Assembly: GCA_000310025.1 (NCBI GenBank)
Contig: FN648995.1
Location: 1-13,276, forward strand
DNA: 13,276 nucleotides
Origin: Ectocarpus siliculosus
Taxonomy: Eukaryota > Sar > Phaeophyceae > Ectocarpales > Ectocarpaceae
Direction of reading: 5' to 3'
Shown: positions 1 through 7,264 of the stretch, piece by piece
Layout: each line of letters starts with the position of its first letter
Numbering within the stretch: position 1 is the stretch's first letter
The notes under the pieces: model-generated
The model's database searches: none
Told to the model about the DNA's origin: nothing
What the model saw: the letters and a program-made list of their open reading frames with translations, nothing else
Program-made: the position numbers and the translations under genes

Positions 1-2
1 GA

Positions 3-374
3 CAGGAACAGAACTGGCCGAAGTGTGTGCTCGACGACCTGAAGGCATTGGGGGCCGACCACGGATCCACGAAAACCGATCCATGTTGTCTCGGAATTCC
101 CGTACCGAAAGACACGGCACCGAAGCTAAGGTGGACGGAAGCCGCGAAGGTGGAGGGGGGAGTACCCTGGCATGCGGCGGTGCTGCAGGGAGCTGAGAGG
201 TTCATGACCTCCTGGCACGAGAAGGAAGAAGAGTCCAGCCGGCAACGAGCGCTCAAACGAAACCACAAGCCAACAACCAATGGGGCGGGAGGGGGGCAGG
301 AGACGGACGAGACGGCGAGGGAAGAAAGCAAACGCGAAGAGACGGACCGAGTGGCACGACACGTGCCGGATTGA
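3..374 (+). CDS. 3' end of a probable LINE-type retrotransposon ORF (partial)
   Basis: The frame is open from the left edge to a TGA at 372-374 and encodes about 123 residues with no obvious start, so this is a C-terminal fragment. It begins with a Trp/Cys-containing segment (QNWPKCVLDDLKALGA) and continues to a conserved-looking helical stretch (VEGGVPWHAAVLQGAERF) followed by a charged Lys/Arg/Glu tail. The order 'NW..CV.DDLK.LGA', then 'W..AVL.GAERFM.SWH', then a basic tail resembles the extreme C-terminus of endonuclease/reverse-transcriptase (LINE-type) polyproteins; that is from memory of the family. No catalytic motif lies inside the window, so the assignment cannot be confirmed from what is visible. 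The frame shows no internal stop. It lies on the opposite strand to the retroelement at 0.9-3.9 kb and is probably a separate insertion. It could instead be a host gene's last exon. Confidence 0.4.
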   Translation, partial: QEQNWPKCVLDDLKALGADHGSTKTDPCCLGIPVPKDTAPKLRWTEAAKVEGGVPWHAAVLQGAERFMTSWHEKEEESSRQRALKRNHKPTTNGAGGGQETDETAREESKREETDRVARHVPD

Positions 375-549
375 ATTTCGTTTGGCCAATTTCCCCCCCC
401 CAACGCTGCACCATTGCACCAACCCCCCAGTAGTGATTTCGTACCACTACAATGTATCGCTGGTTGGTGGCCATGTTTGCGTGTTTGCTTGTTCGTTAGT
501 GGTCTCTCCACCGTGTGCCTTGTTCTGCCTCATACTTCTTGTTATTTTC

Positions 550-664
550 GGCCTGGTCCCTCTTTGTCCTCGCTCTTTTTCTTTTTGTGTTCATTTTTAT
601 ATTTTCTCTTTTTTTTCTTTTTTCTTTTTTTTTTCTCTTTTTTTTCTCTCTTTTTCTGTGCCAG
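550..664 (+). repeat. Long polypyrimidine (T/C-rich) tract ending in CAG
   Basis: Roughly 115 bases of nearly uninterrupted T and C, with T runs of 8-10, finish in TTTTTCTGTGCCAG. On the plus strand this has the form of a branch/polypyrimidine tract plus 3' splice acceptor. On the minus strand it is a purine-rich A/G tract that could be a degenerate poly(A) tail. No exon with recognisable coding follows it; the ATG directly after the CAG is closed by a stop within ten codons. The apparent ORFs here are low-complexity Phe/Leu or Lys/Arg translations. Confidence 0.5.
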
Positions 665-851
665 ATGGCCTGGTCTCTGCTTGCGGTATGAGCTACCAAG
701 ATTGAACCAAGGGGGTGTACCTCTTTCTCCGGCCCATGATAGATAGTGACGGCTAGTCTCAGTTGATACCTCGCATAGCACGCAGAGGGAGTGGAGGATT
801 CCAGAATATCTGTCGTTGATTTCTATTGACTTGCGGACCCCTCGGGGCCAG

Positions 852-857
852 TTTATT
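852..857 (-). promoter_or_regulatory. Possible AATAAA polyadenylation signal downstream of the retroelement remnant
   Basis: The minus strand reads AATAAA here, about 65 nt past the end of the last recognisable pol frame (stop at 922). The position suits a 3' processing signal for the minus-strand element. A six-base match is expected by chance in sequence of this composition, so the call rests on position only. Confidence 0.15.
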
Positions 858-921
858 TGGGTGTACCTTTTTAGGGTAAGTTAACCTGTGACCACGGGAA
901 TCGACCGCGTCGAGTGTTGGA

Positions 922-2533
922 TCAGTACGGACATACGAAGGTACTGGGTAGAGAGAGATCGGAACGGTTTTTAATGTGAAGACAACAACAACAACAACAA
1001 CAATGCCAGAACGACACGTCCGAGCTGAACTCTGGGCCCAGCGTAACAGTCCGATTGGAGCCATTCGGGCTGTCCGCGGAGCGATACAGTTTCTCGTCCC
1101 ACGGCTGACCTGGCGGCACACCCAACTGATTGAGCATCCGACGAACAAAGAATTTTCCGGGACGGACTACCTCGCAAATGTGGAGAAGCTTGCCCATGAG
1201 TGACCGCACTTCGTTTTCTGGAGCGGTACTACGGACCAACCAATCGGCCAACATATCGTGAACCCGGAGGAGTTTCGTGTGGGGGACAGAGATCGACAGC
1301 ACTTTCGTATCGATATCCCAAACAAGGACCTCCATACGCGACTCCCACGACGTTAACTTGCTCGACGAAAAGAGGGTGGGCAAACCACGCGGCCTGTCGC
1401 CGAATATTCTGAAGTGGTCCGACGCTAAAGACGCTGACGCTAGCAGACACCGGTCGATGGCTGGGTGCTAGACGTGCACCTCGACGCCGATGACATCATC
1501 TACATATGCTCTAGCGAAGAAAGGATCATCCTGGCCCCCGCCTGACCCCGGGGGAAGCGGACATGACACTGGGAGATGGGTCTGTTTTACCTCTGCGGCG
1601 GGCACCGCGCGAATGTGCTTCGTGGCCGCTCGACCGTGAGATGTCACGACGGCGGAATCGACGGTCGTGCGATTGTGGGAGTGTTCGATAGCGGTCGTGT
1701 ACAAGCAAAAATACTGGGGGCTAAGGTTCCACCCGAATTGCAATTGCCGATGCACTACTAGGACCTCACCGAAGGCGTAGCCGAACGTCGGGGGACGCGC
1801 CCTCTCCACCGACACTTTCCGAAAAGCGTCTTTAGAGTCGACTTTGAATATCAGAACCACGGGGTTGGGCTCAGACGCGTAGCAAACAAACCGATTGTAC
1901 AGATACAGCACTCGCCAGACTACGTCACGCAACACGTGGCCCAACTTGCATTCCGGTGCGCTAGATGTATCGTGTTTTGGTTCACACCCGAAAACCGCAA
2001 ATCGTTGATGACCCGTGCGTTTTTCGGGTTGACCACTCCAAGCGATGAGACACGCAAACCCTCAATCTGATACGCCGCGGTTTTAGGAAAGACGAACGCT
2101 CTGCCGTACTGAACATCATCTCTAACCGTTTCGAGGATCTGCGCGCCGTGCGGTCGTGCGGACCTATGATTGCTGTACTGTAAGGCCGCAACTATATCTC
2201 CCCCCGCTGTAACAGGTACCGGAACTCCGAATGAAACGATGTGAACAAGCAAGTCAATCAAGGGAATTTTTTAACCCCGCCGAACCATTGTCGTACCCGA
2301 TTGGGGTCCACCCGGGGCATCGGCAGGACGTCTTCTAGCGTGTGCATGCATTCAAAGTGTCCGTCGTGCATGTCGAGGAAGATCAGGCACACCCCAGCCA
2401 CCCGAAGCAAAGATTCCCGTACTGCCACCGGCTGTTTAGCCGCTACGAGAACGCCAATTTTGTCGCTGAAATCACGCACAACCGCATCCACACCTGAGGT
2501 AGCCCCCCCGGCTGCCCAGGAAGGCCCGCGCCC
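922..2533 (-). pseudogene. Reverse transcriptase (pol) pseudogene
   Basis: The RT domain is readable in three blocks. Block 1 (about 2533-2258) is a pre-RT region ending in RQWFGGVKKFP. One base appears missing near 2262, after which block 2 (2261-1920) continues with IDLLVHIVSFGVPVPV and the fingers motif ARVINDLRF at about 2022-1992. A second frameshift near 1940 leads to block 3 (1944-922). It contains motif A KVDSKDAFR (Asp36 and Asp39 of the block, ~1845-1819), motif B LQFGWNLSPQYF (~1743-1708), the catalytic YVDD (1506-1495), an in-frame TAG at 1468-1470, and the thumb helix GKLLHICEVVRPGKFFVRRM (~1194-1135). It ends with LGPEFSSDVSFW (~1041-1006), the usual lead-in to RNase H. After that a CAA/TTG expansion gives a run of Cys codons and homology is lost. 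All palm catalytic aspartates are present, so decay is by stops and shifts rather than active-site loss. Confidence 0.9.
982..1002. repeat. (CAA)7 / (TTG)7 microsatellite at the RT-RNase H junction
   Basis: Seven near-perfect trinucleotide units interrupt the retroelement directly after the conserved SFW of the LGPEFSSDVSFW segment. In the pol frame they translate as consecutive Cys codons, and homology does not resume afterwards. This looks like a repeat expansion or insertion that truncated the RNase H portion. Confidence 0.85.
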
Positions 2534-3945
2534 CTATTTCCTTTTCTCGCTTTTTCCGTTTCGGAAGAAGGAAGATGATTTAGGCCTATCGCGGCTCCCC
2601 CGGACCGCGCCGCCTGCCCCACTTCCGCCTCCGCTTCCGGTGCCACCGCTAGCCCGGGCCTGGTTATCTCGGGCACCCCCCATGGGCCCCCTGCGAGCGC
2701 CCGATGATGTGCGGTCCGAAACGGGGTCCGTTGGGTGTAGGTATCGGCAGGTGGGGTTCTCGCAGCCTCCCTTGACGTGCGCGAAGCAGATGCGTGACTC
2801 GCGGCCGTGGTACCCCGCACTCGTCCAGGATGCCTGCTCGTTGGGCGCCGGCCCTTTTTGCGCATACGCTTCGTCGGCGACATGACGTCCGACGGAGGGG
2901 GCGGCCGAAAAAGGCGGCGGTTCCCAGCCCCCCAGTCGCGATGAAGTTCTTCGTGGTGGTGAACTTGGGTGTGGGCACCGGGGGATAGTGCTCGACGCCA
3001 ACCGGAGGAGCGATGCGAATGCTTCTGATAGTGTGCGCGGCAGAGAACCAGTCGTTGGCGAACGTTTTGAAACCTTCGTCGAGGAATGACAGGAGAAGAC
3101 GCCGGCTTGCCGCTGTCTTTATCTCGTCGCGGTGCTTGCGGAGGTGATTGCGGACGTCGCGGAGACCCTTCCGGAGGGCGTCTTCGAGAAGACGCAGTCG
3201 CTCTTTACTCTCTCTCTCTCTCGTTGATGCCGCGACTCAAAGCGTCGCAAATGACGTCGATCATGATCTCGAACGACTCGTCGATGTTGACCGTTGCCGA
3301 CGCGCTGTCGGACGCCATACGCCTGTCCGATACGCAAAATCGTGTAAACGTGTTGAACGTCGACGCGATCTGCGACCTGATGTGGACGTCTGGGTAAGAC
3401 GCTTGCCACTGGGAGGCCGTGAGCGTTCTCATGAGGGGGCGCCGAGCAAGAACCAGTCAGGCCATGCGCGTGTGGAGGGTCTTCCATTCGGTCTTGGCTT
3501 CCTTCAGAGCCATGTTCTGGACGGCCGCAGGCGGTGTAGCCGGCATAGCCGTATCCGGTGGCGGCCCCTGCTTCCCTAGCAGTTCGACCTCCCCCGCAGA
3601 CCCCCCTGCAACACCACCAAGGTTGCTAATGGAGAGGTCGTCGATCTGCGCTTGCATCTGATCGACCACCCCCCGGTGCTCATCCTCCTTCTGCTCGAAC
3701 TTCTCGGTGAGTTCTTACAGCCGCTGCTGCAGAGCGGCTATGGGTGACGGCCCCTCCGACTGAGAACGAGAGGCGGTCGCCACGCCCCGCGTCGCGGTCC
3801 CCCGGCGGTTCGCGCGAGGACTAGAGCGGGCAATCGCCCGCCCAGCCCCCGACCTAGTGGACGACCGTGCTGACGATCGCGCCCTCGTAGAACCGGCTGC
3901 CTCCGCACCGTGTGCATTCGTAGGCGGTGGTGGCCATCCTAGTAC
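2534..3945 (-). pseudogene. Gag-like pseudogene with coiled coil and CCCH zinc finger
   Basis: The frame is open from 3945 to a TAA at 3715-3717 and gives a basic Arg/Ser/Ala-rich N-terminus (e.g. STRARSSARSSTRSGAGRA). The nearest ATG (3937-3935) is one base out of this frame, so the true start is unclear or shifted. After the TAA the same frame resumes with a heptad-like charged helix (ELTEKFEQKEDEHRG, 3714-3670, into VDQMQAQIDDL). It meets a TGA at 3457-3459 and continues to the (GA)n tract at 3208-3222. There the sensible frame switches to a Leu/Arg-rich helical stretch (ERLRLLEDALRKGLRDVRNH) that stays open to about 2935. A further shift at a G run brings in a CCCH finger, C-x7-C-x4-C-x3-H (~2788-2735: Cys, Cys, Cys, His within CFAHVKGGCENPTCRYLH). 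A Gly/Ser-rich tail reaches an in-frame TAG at 2534-2536, beyond which the pol frame continues. Nucleocapsid-like RNA binding is inferred from the finger. Confidence 0.7.
3208..3222. repeat. (CT)n / (GA)n microsatellite inside gag
   Basis: Seven and a half CT dinucleotides on the plus strand, encoding alternating Glu/Arg on the minus strand. The gag reading frame changes exactly across this tract, consistent with slippage-caused frameshift. Confidence 0.85.
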
Positions 3946-4512
3946 CTACTGAGTTGGTGGCAACGGCCGAAGACATCCCCCGAGCTAAGCAGCAGGCACC
4001 GTTCGAGCGACAATATATTGTTGTTAAACATTGCGGATATTCGTTGCCCCCCCCGGATCCGACTACCTGCTGAAGTGGCCGCAGCGGCCGAAACCAGCCC
4101 CCCCGAGCTCAGCAGCAGGGCACCATGCGAGTGCGAGCGACAATTTCTTGTTGTTTAACATTGCTGCTATTCATTGTCCACCCCGGATCTGACTACCTAC
4201 TGAGTTGGCGGCAACGGCCGAAGACAGCCCCGAGCTCAACAGCAGGGCACCGTTCGAGCGACAATTTCTTGTTGTTCAACGTTCCATGTTATATGCATTG
4301 TCCACTCCGGATCCGACTACCTACAAAGTTAGCGGCAATAGCTGAAGCTAGCCCCGAGCTCAGGAGCAGGGCACCGTTCGAGCGATAATTAATTTGTTTT
4401 GTTCAACATTGCATTTATATGCATTGTCCACCCCGGATCCGACTACCTACTGAGTTGGCGACGACGGCCGAAGCCAGCCGCCAACGCAATAACAGGGAAC
4501 CGTTTCAGCGAC
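3941..4512. repeat. Five-copy tandem repeat, unit about 120-130 bp
   Basis: Copies begin at about 3941, 4061, 4191, 4315 and 4441 with GACTACCTACTGAGTTGG or close variants. Each continues through a CGGCCGAAG box, a (C)CCGAGCTCAGCAGCAGGG box, GTTCGAGCGACAAT, a TTGTTGTT(T/C)AACATTGC box and a final CCCCGGATCC. Spacing is 120, 130, 124 and 126 bp; the fifth copy diverges near 4480-4512. Unit 1 contains the perfect palindrome ACAATATATTGT (4010-4021), while the other units have ACAATTTCTTGT or further diverged versions. The array starts at the upstream end of the minus-strand gag frame, so it occupies the place of a 5' UTR/promoter for that element. It may instead be an independent satellite into which the element inserted. 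Confidence 0.9.
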
Positions 4513-4588
4513 ATGATGTCGCCTGCATACGATATGGCGTTGTCAGCAACATGAGTTCGCCTGCATACGATGTGGCGTTGCGGGGGAG
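4513..4588. repeat. 38-bp tandem duplication
   Basis: Two adjacent 38-bp copies (4513-4550 and 4551-4588) share the core TCGCCTGCATACGAT, then A or G, then TGGCGTTG. They sit directly after the last ~125-bp unit and differ from it in sequence, so this is a second, independent local duplication at the array edge. Confidence 0.85.
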
Positions 4589-6161
4589 ATATGGGGGGTG
4601 GTATCATTCATCATCAGCAGCGCCCACGACCCCGTTGGTATTTTTTCTCTCGATTTTGTTTTACATGCGTTTTTTTTTCTTCTTTCTCAGTTGGCTGTTT
4701 CCGTGCTTCACCCGCGATGGCCGCCCGAGGCGACCCCTTGCTGCTGCCACACGAGCCTCATACGGAAGAGGGAATTGCATGAGGCAACGCAAATCATATC
4801 GCGCTCAGCGCGTCGTGTTCGCTTTTTGTTTGTTTTGCGCTCTGCACCCACCCGGCAGTAGACTCTCCCTTTCGCGAATGCTCGTTTCGTTGGGCCCACG
4901 TGCCTCCCGCCTGGAGCCTAGCCGCTAGCCTGGAGGAAAAAAGACACTACTTTCTGACCACCTGTTCTATGTTGGCCATTGCCTCAATCCTTCGGCGTGC
5001 CCACGTACTCCGATGGTCTTCTCTCGCGCTCACAAGCGCTACGACCTACAACACCGGTGCACGTGTCCTCTCCCGTGATGTCTAGAACTTTTTGGTGGGG
5101 GGGGCACACGGAATCTATTCCACGTATACCAGTCCCCAGTTTTCCAACAATGATGCCTTCAACTCTTACGGTTTCAACAAACTGCAGTTTATTCCGTCTT
5201 CGACAACAAACTTGGCGTTCAGTGAACCAGCTTCTTGTAGGTTCTGCATTGTTGTCAGGTTCCACGCCATATCTCATGTCGGGGGGTATCTGTGTGATTC
5301 GTTGACGACGCATGCATGCAGCGTCAAAAATCAAAGGATACTCATTCCAGAATCGCGAGAATGGCCATGGCACGTGTCACATGGCGACCACCTGAGGACG
5401 ACTCTTCAAACTTCAAACCCTTCCCGCGTTCATAGACGAACAAATGTCGTGGACAGCTATATCTGTCAATCTCATGAAAAAAAATAATTCTGGACACAAA
5501 GCCCCCGCGCCCCCCCCCCGGAAGACAATTTCGACTTCTGTTAAATATAAGAGGGCTTTATTCACGAACATATGCCATTGACACCCCCCCTATTGCAAAA
5601 ACGTTTTCTACCACGCCCCTTGTGCAATTATGTAGTAAGCGTTTGAGCTCCCTTATGCATATATAATGCCATGGTATATATGTGTGTGTCTTGAATTTGT
5701 ATTCACATTGACTTCGTGGACAGAATCGAACGTCCATGTTTTGTGTGTGTGTGATTATCCACGAACATGTATATCCAGTCTGACAGCCAGCTCGCGGTTG
5801 AATGGTCCGAGATGAGTTTCCGAAGGGAAATAACAAAGTGTGCGGACGTGGAGAGAATCCGACGAACGAGAGCGTCGAGACTTTACATCAGTCGGTCATC
5901 ATAACGCTTGCAAGAGAAACATCACACATGGTCCACGTAAGCTCTCTCTTTTGTGAAATCAACGATACAGACAGCAGAGAAAAAGACAGGCGAAGCCTTT
6001 CGGAACTCGGGGTGTCCCGAACAGATCAGCGGACGCCCCGAGACCACACGGTCAACGTATAGACACTCACACTCACACAACACAAATATTCAGGGCTCTC
6101 CTCGGTGTTTTCTCCTCGGTACTCTCACCGCTTTATACCACGGTAATTCCCGTTTCCTGTG
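4589..6161. other. No supportable gene; pyrimidine tract, palindrome and TG/CA tracts only
   Basis: A T/C-rich tract at 4638-4690 ends in TTTCTCAG, resembling a 3' splice acceptor. Minus-strand open frame 4984-5373 (129 codons, GTG at its 5' end) has no recognisable domain and an unremarkable composition; it could be an exon fragment, but nothing supports it. Further along there is an inverted repeat at 5303-5326, a C run near 5509-5518, TATATATGTGTGTGT near 5686-5700, a GTGTGTGTGTG tract near 5741-5751 and CACTCACACTCACAC near 6063-6077. I see no tRNA or rRNA signature. Confidence 0.5.
5303..5326. repeat. 24-nt interrupted palindrome centred on GCATGCATGC
   Basis: The arms TGACG and CGTCA flank a 10-bp perfect palindrome GCATGCATGC with two mismatched positions on each side. 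This gives a near-symmetric 24-nt element. It could be a dimeric protein binding site or cruciform; nothing around it indicates which. Confidence 0.5.
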
Positions 6162-6241
6162 TTGCCGTGATGAATAGGAAATACCGCTGACATCCAAATC
6201 TTTGCCGTGATTAGTAGGTTTTACCGTTGCCGCCCAAATCG
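6162..6241. repeat. 40-bp imperfect tandem duplication
   Basis: Copies at 6162-6201 and 6202-6241 both start TTGCCGTGAT and end CCAAATC(T/G), with TAGG and TACCG boxes at equal positions. They differ at about ten positions, so the duplication is not recent. Scattered TACCG/GTTACCG motifs continue to about 6275, suggesting a longer degenerate array. Confidence 0.7.
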
Positions 6242-6393
6242 TTACCGAACAAATTGCATTGCCCCATTACCGTACAAACAATGACAATCGTGCAAAACTC
6301 CCGCACACTTTCGCGGGAGGTGATAGTCCGCCCATCGACCGCTCATGGTGGGCCCTCAATGGACTGCAGTTTTGCCCACAACGGGCGGCCTAT

Positions 6394-6600
6394 GGGCATG
6401 CCCTTGGGCAAGCCTACAATTCCTGCCATATGGGCCTACTCGTGCGCCTCCCATCATTGACAAACTAAAGGGAAGTGTCCGGCCAGTCCCTGTTCTGGTG
6501 CGTCTCCCACATGTTCTACAGTTTTGCTAAACCGCCCATGGGGAATGCCCATGAGGAATGCCCATGGGTTGCCCGTTGGCGGCCCATGGACCATCAATGA
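6394..6600. repeat. Cluster of CCCATGGG / GGGCATGCCC palindromes
   Basis: Perfect palindromes GGGCATGCCC (6394-6403) and CCCATGGG (6535-6542, 6561-6568) lie among many GCCCATG half-sites. GGAATGCCCATG is repeated 13 bp apart (6542-6553 and 6555-6566). The short ORFs here on both strands are translations of these repeats (e.g. MGIPHG) and are not genes. Confidence 0.65.
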
Positions 6601-6626
6601 ATGCCCTTCAACCGGAACCTGTGTAC

Positions 6627-6657
6627 TCCTAACCAAACTATAGTATTAGGGTTAGGA
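6627..6657. repeat. Inverted telomere-like motifs TCCTAACC...GGTTAGGA
   Basis: An 8-bp perfect inverted repeat with a 15-nt spacer; the right arm lies in TTAGGGTTAGG (6646-6656), two telomere-type units. It stands at the left edge of the CTTCCATGGAAG block. Confidence 0.6.
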
Positions 6658-6722
6658 AGTTACTTTGATGGAGCGTTTTCGTGCTTCCATGGAAGTCACA
6701 TTTCGGACATCCGCGAAAGCGC

Positions 6723-6763
6723 GACGAGCTTCCATGGAAGTATTGTTTCCATGGCAGCTCGTC
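6723..6763. repeat. 17-bp-stem inverted repeat (foldback)
   Basis: Arms 6723-6739 (GACGAGCTTCCATGGAA) and 6747-6763 are reverse complements except for one mismatch, with a 7-nt spacer GTATTGT. It is the largest hairpin in this block and embeds one complete CTTCCATGGAAG in its left arm. Confidence 0.8.
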
Positions 6764-6909
6764 ACTCGACAGAGTCTCTGCTACTTCCATGGAAGCACGA
6801 AAAACGTCCATGAATGCAACTTCCACGGCCACGGATGAGAAGTGGATGACAGAGGTCAAAATCGACTTCCGTGGAAGACCCGGAACTTCCATGAATGCCA
6901 CACCAACGG

Positions 6910-7066
6910 AAGCGTCTGGACATGCGGTCATTCTAGCTTTCCTACCCCAACCCTTACCCCAACCGTAATGCTTACCCTAACCCTTCGCAACTTTCACGGA
7001 ACCAAGCGTCTGGACAATTGGTCAATACCAGCTTCCCTAACCTAACCCAAGCCCTAACCCTAACGG
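6910..7066. repeat. 94-bp-spaced direct repeat carrying interstitial CCCTAA-like tracts
   Basis: AAGCGTCTGGACA begins at 6910 and 7004, each followed by a GGTCA box, an AGCTT(T/C)CC box and then degenerate telomere-type sequence. The first copy runs into CCTACCCCAACCCTTACCCC and CTTACCCTAACCC (~6940-6984); the second runs into CCTAACCTAACCC and CCCTAACCCTAAC (~7036-7063). The units match a TTAGGG-type telomere repeat with errors. Their orientation is opposite to TTAGGGTTAGG at 6646-6656. Confidence 0.75.
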
Positions 7067-7264
7067 GAAAAGACCACGGAGGCTAACCCGAGGCTGAATA
7101 CTTCCATGGAATCCTCCCTAAACCTGTTTCGAATAGCTTCATGGATACCCAAGGTTCGACGTCCATGAAAGCAATTCCACTTCCTTCCATGAGATTTCCA
7201 TGAGACTTCCGTAGAAGTACACTACCGTAGAAGTACACTTGCATGAAAGTGGTACATCCATATT

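Larger units (their letters stand above)
922..3945 (-). mobile_element. Degenerate retrotransposon (gag-RT), DIRS-like by RT character
   Basis: On the minus strand a gag-like region (3945 to 2534) is followed by a reverse-transcriptase region (about 2533 to 1003). Coding is recoverable only by moving between frames: stops lie at 3715 (TAA), 3457 (TGA), 2534 (TAG) and 1468 (TAG), with frameshifts near 3937, 3208-3222, 2935, 2262 and 1940. The RT thumb shows an 'evlvWDIDT..lsisvP..KL' segment and a following 'MGKLLHICEVVRPGKFF' helix, which resemble RTs of DIRS-like tyrosine-recombinase retroelements rather than LINEs; this is family knowledge and inference. No integrase, tyrosine recombinase or methyltransferase can be read downstream, and the RNase H region is lost after a trinucleotide expansion at 982-1002. 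No terminal repeats were identified with certainty. The element is dead as a protein-coding unit. Confidence 0.85.

Noticed and set aside
280-746. Two plus-strand ORFs with Phe-rich, membrane-like stretches
   Set aside because: The hydrophobic runs are the T/C-rich tract at 550-664 in different frames, not transmembrane helices.
2241-2885. 214-codon plus-strand open frame
   Set aside because: It lies antisense to the gag-RT junction, where the minus strand shows recognisable CCCH finger and RT sequence. The plus frame is Pro/Ser/Arg-rich without domain character.
3941-4588. CRISPR array
   Set aside because: Units are ~125 bp with diverged, homologous sequence throughout and no short invariant repeat with unique spacers. 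The context is eukaryotic.
4984-5373. 129-codon minus-strand ORF
   Set aside because: No motif is recognised, it starts at a GTG, and no continuation can be seen on either side. It may be a transposase fragment, but I cannot support that from the sequence.
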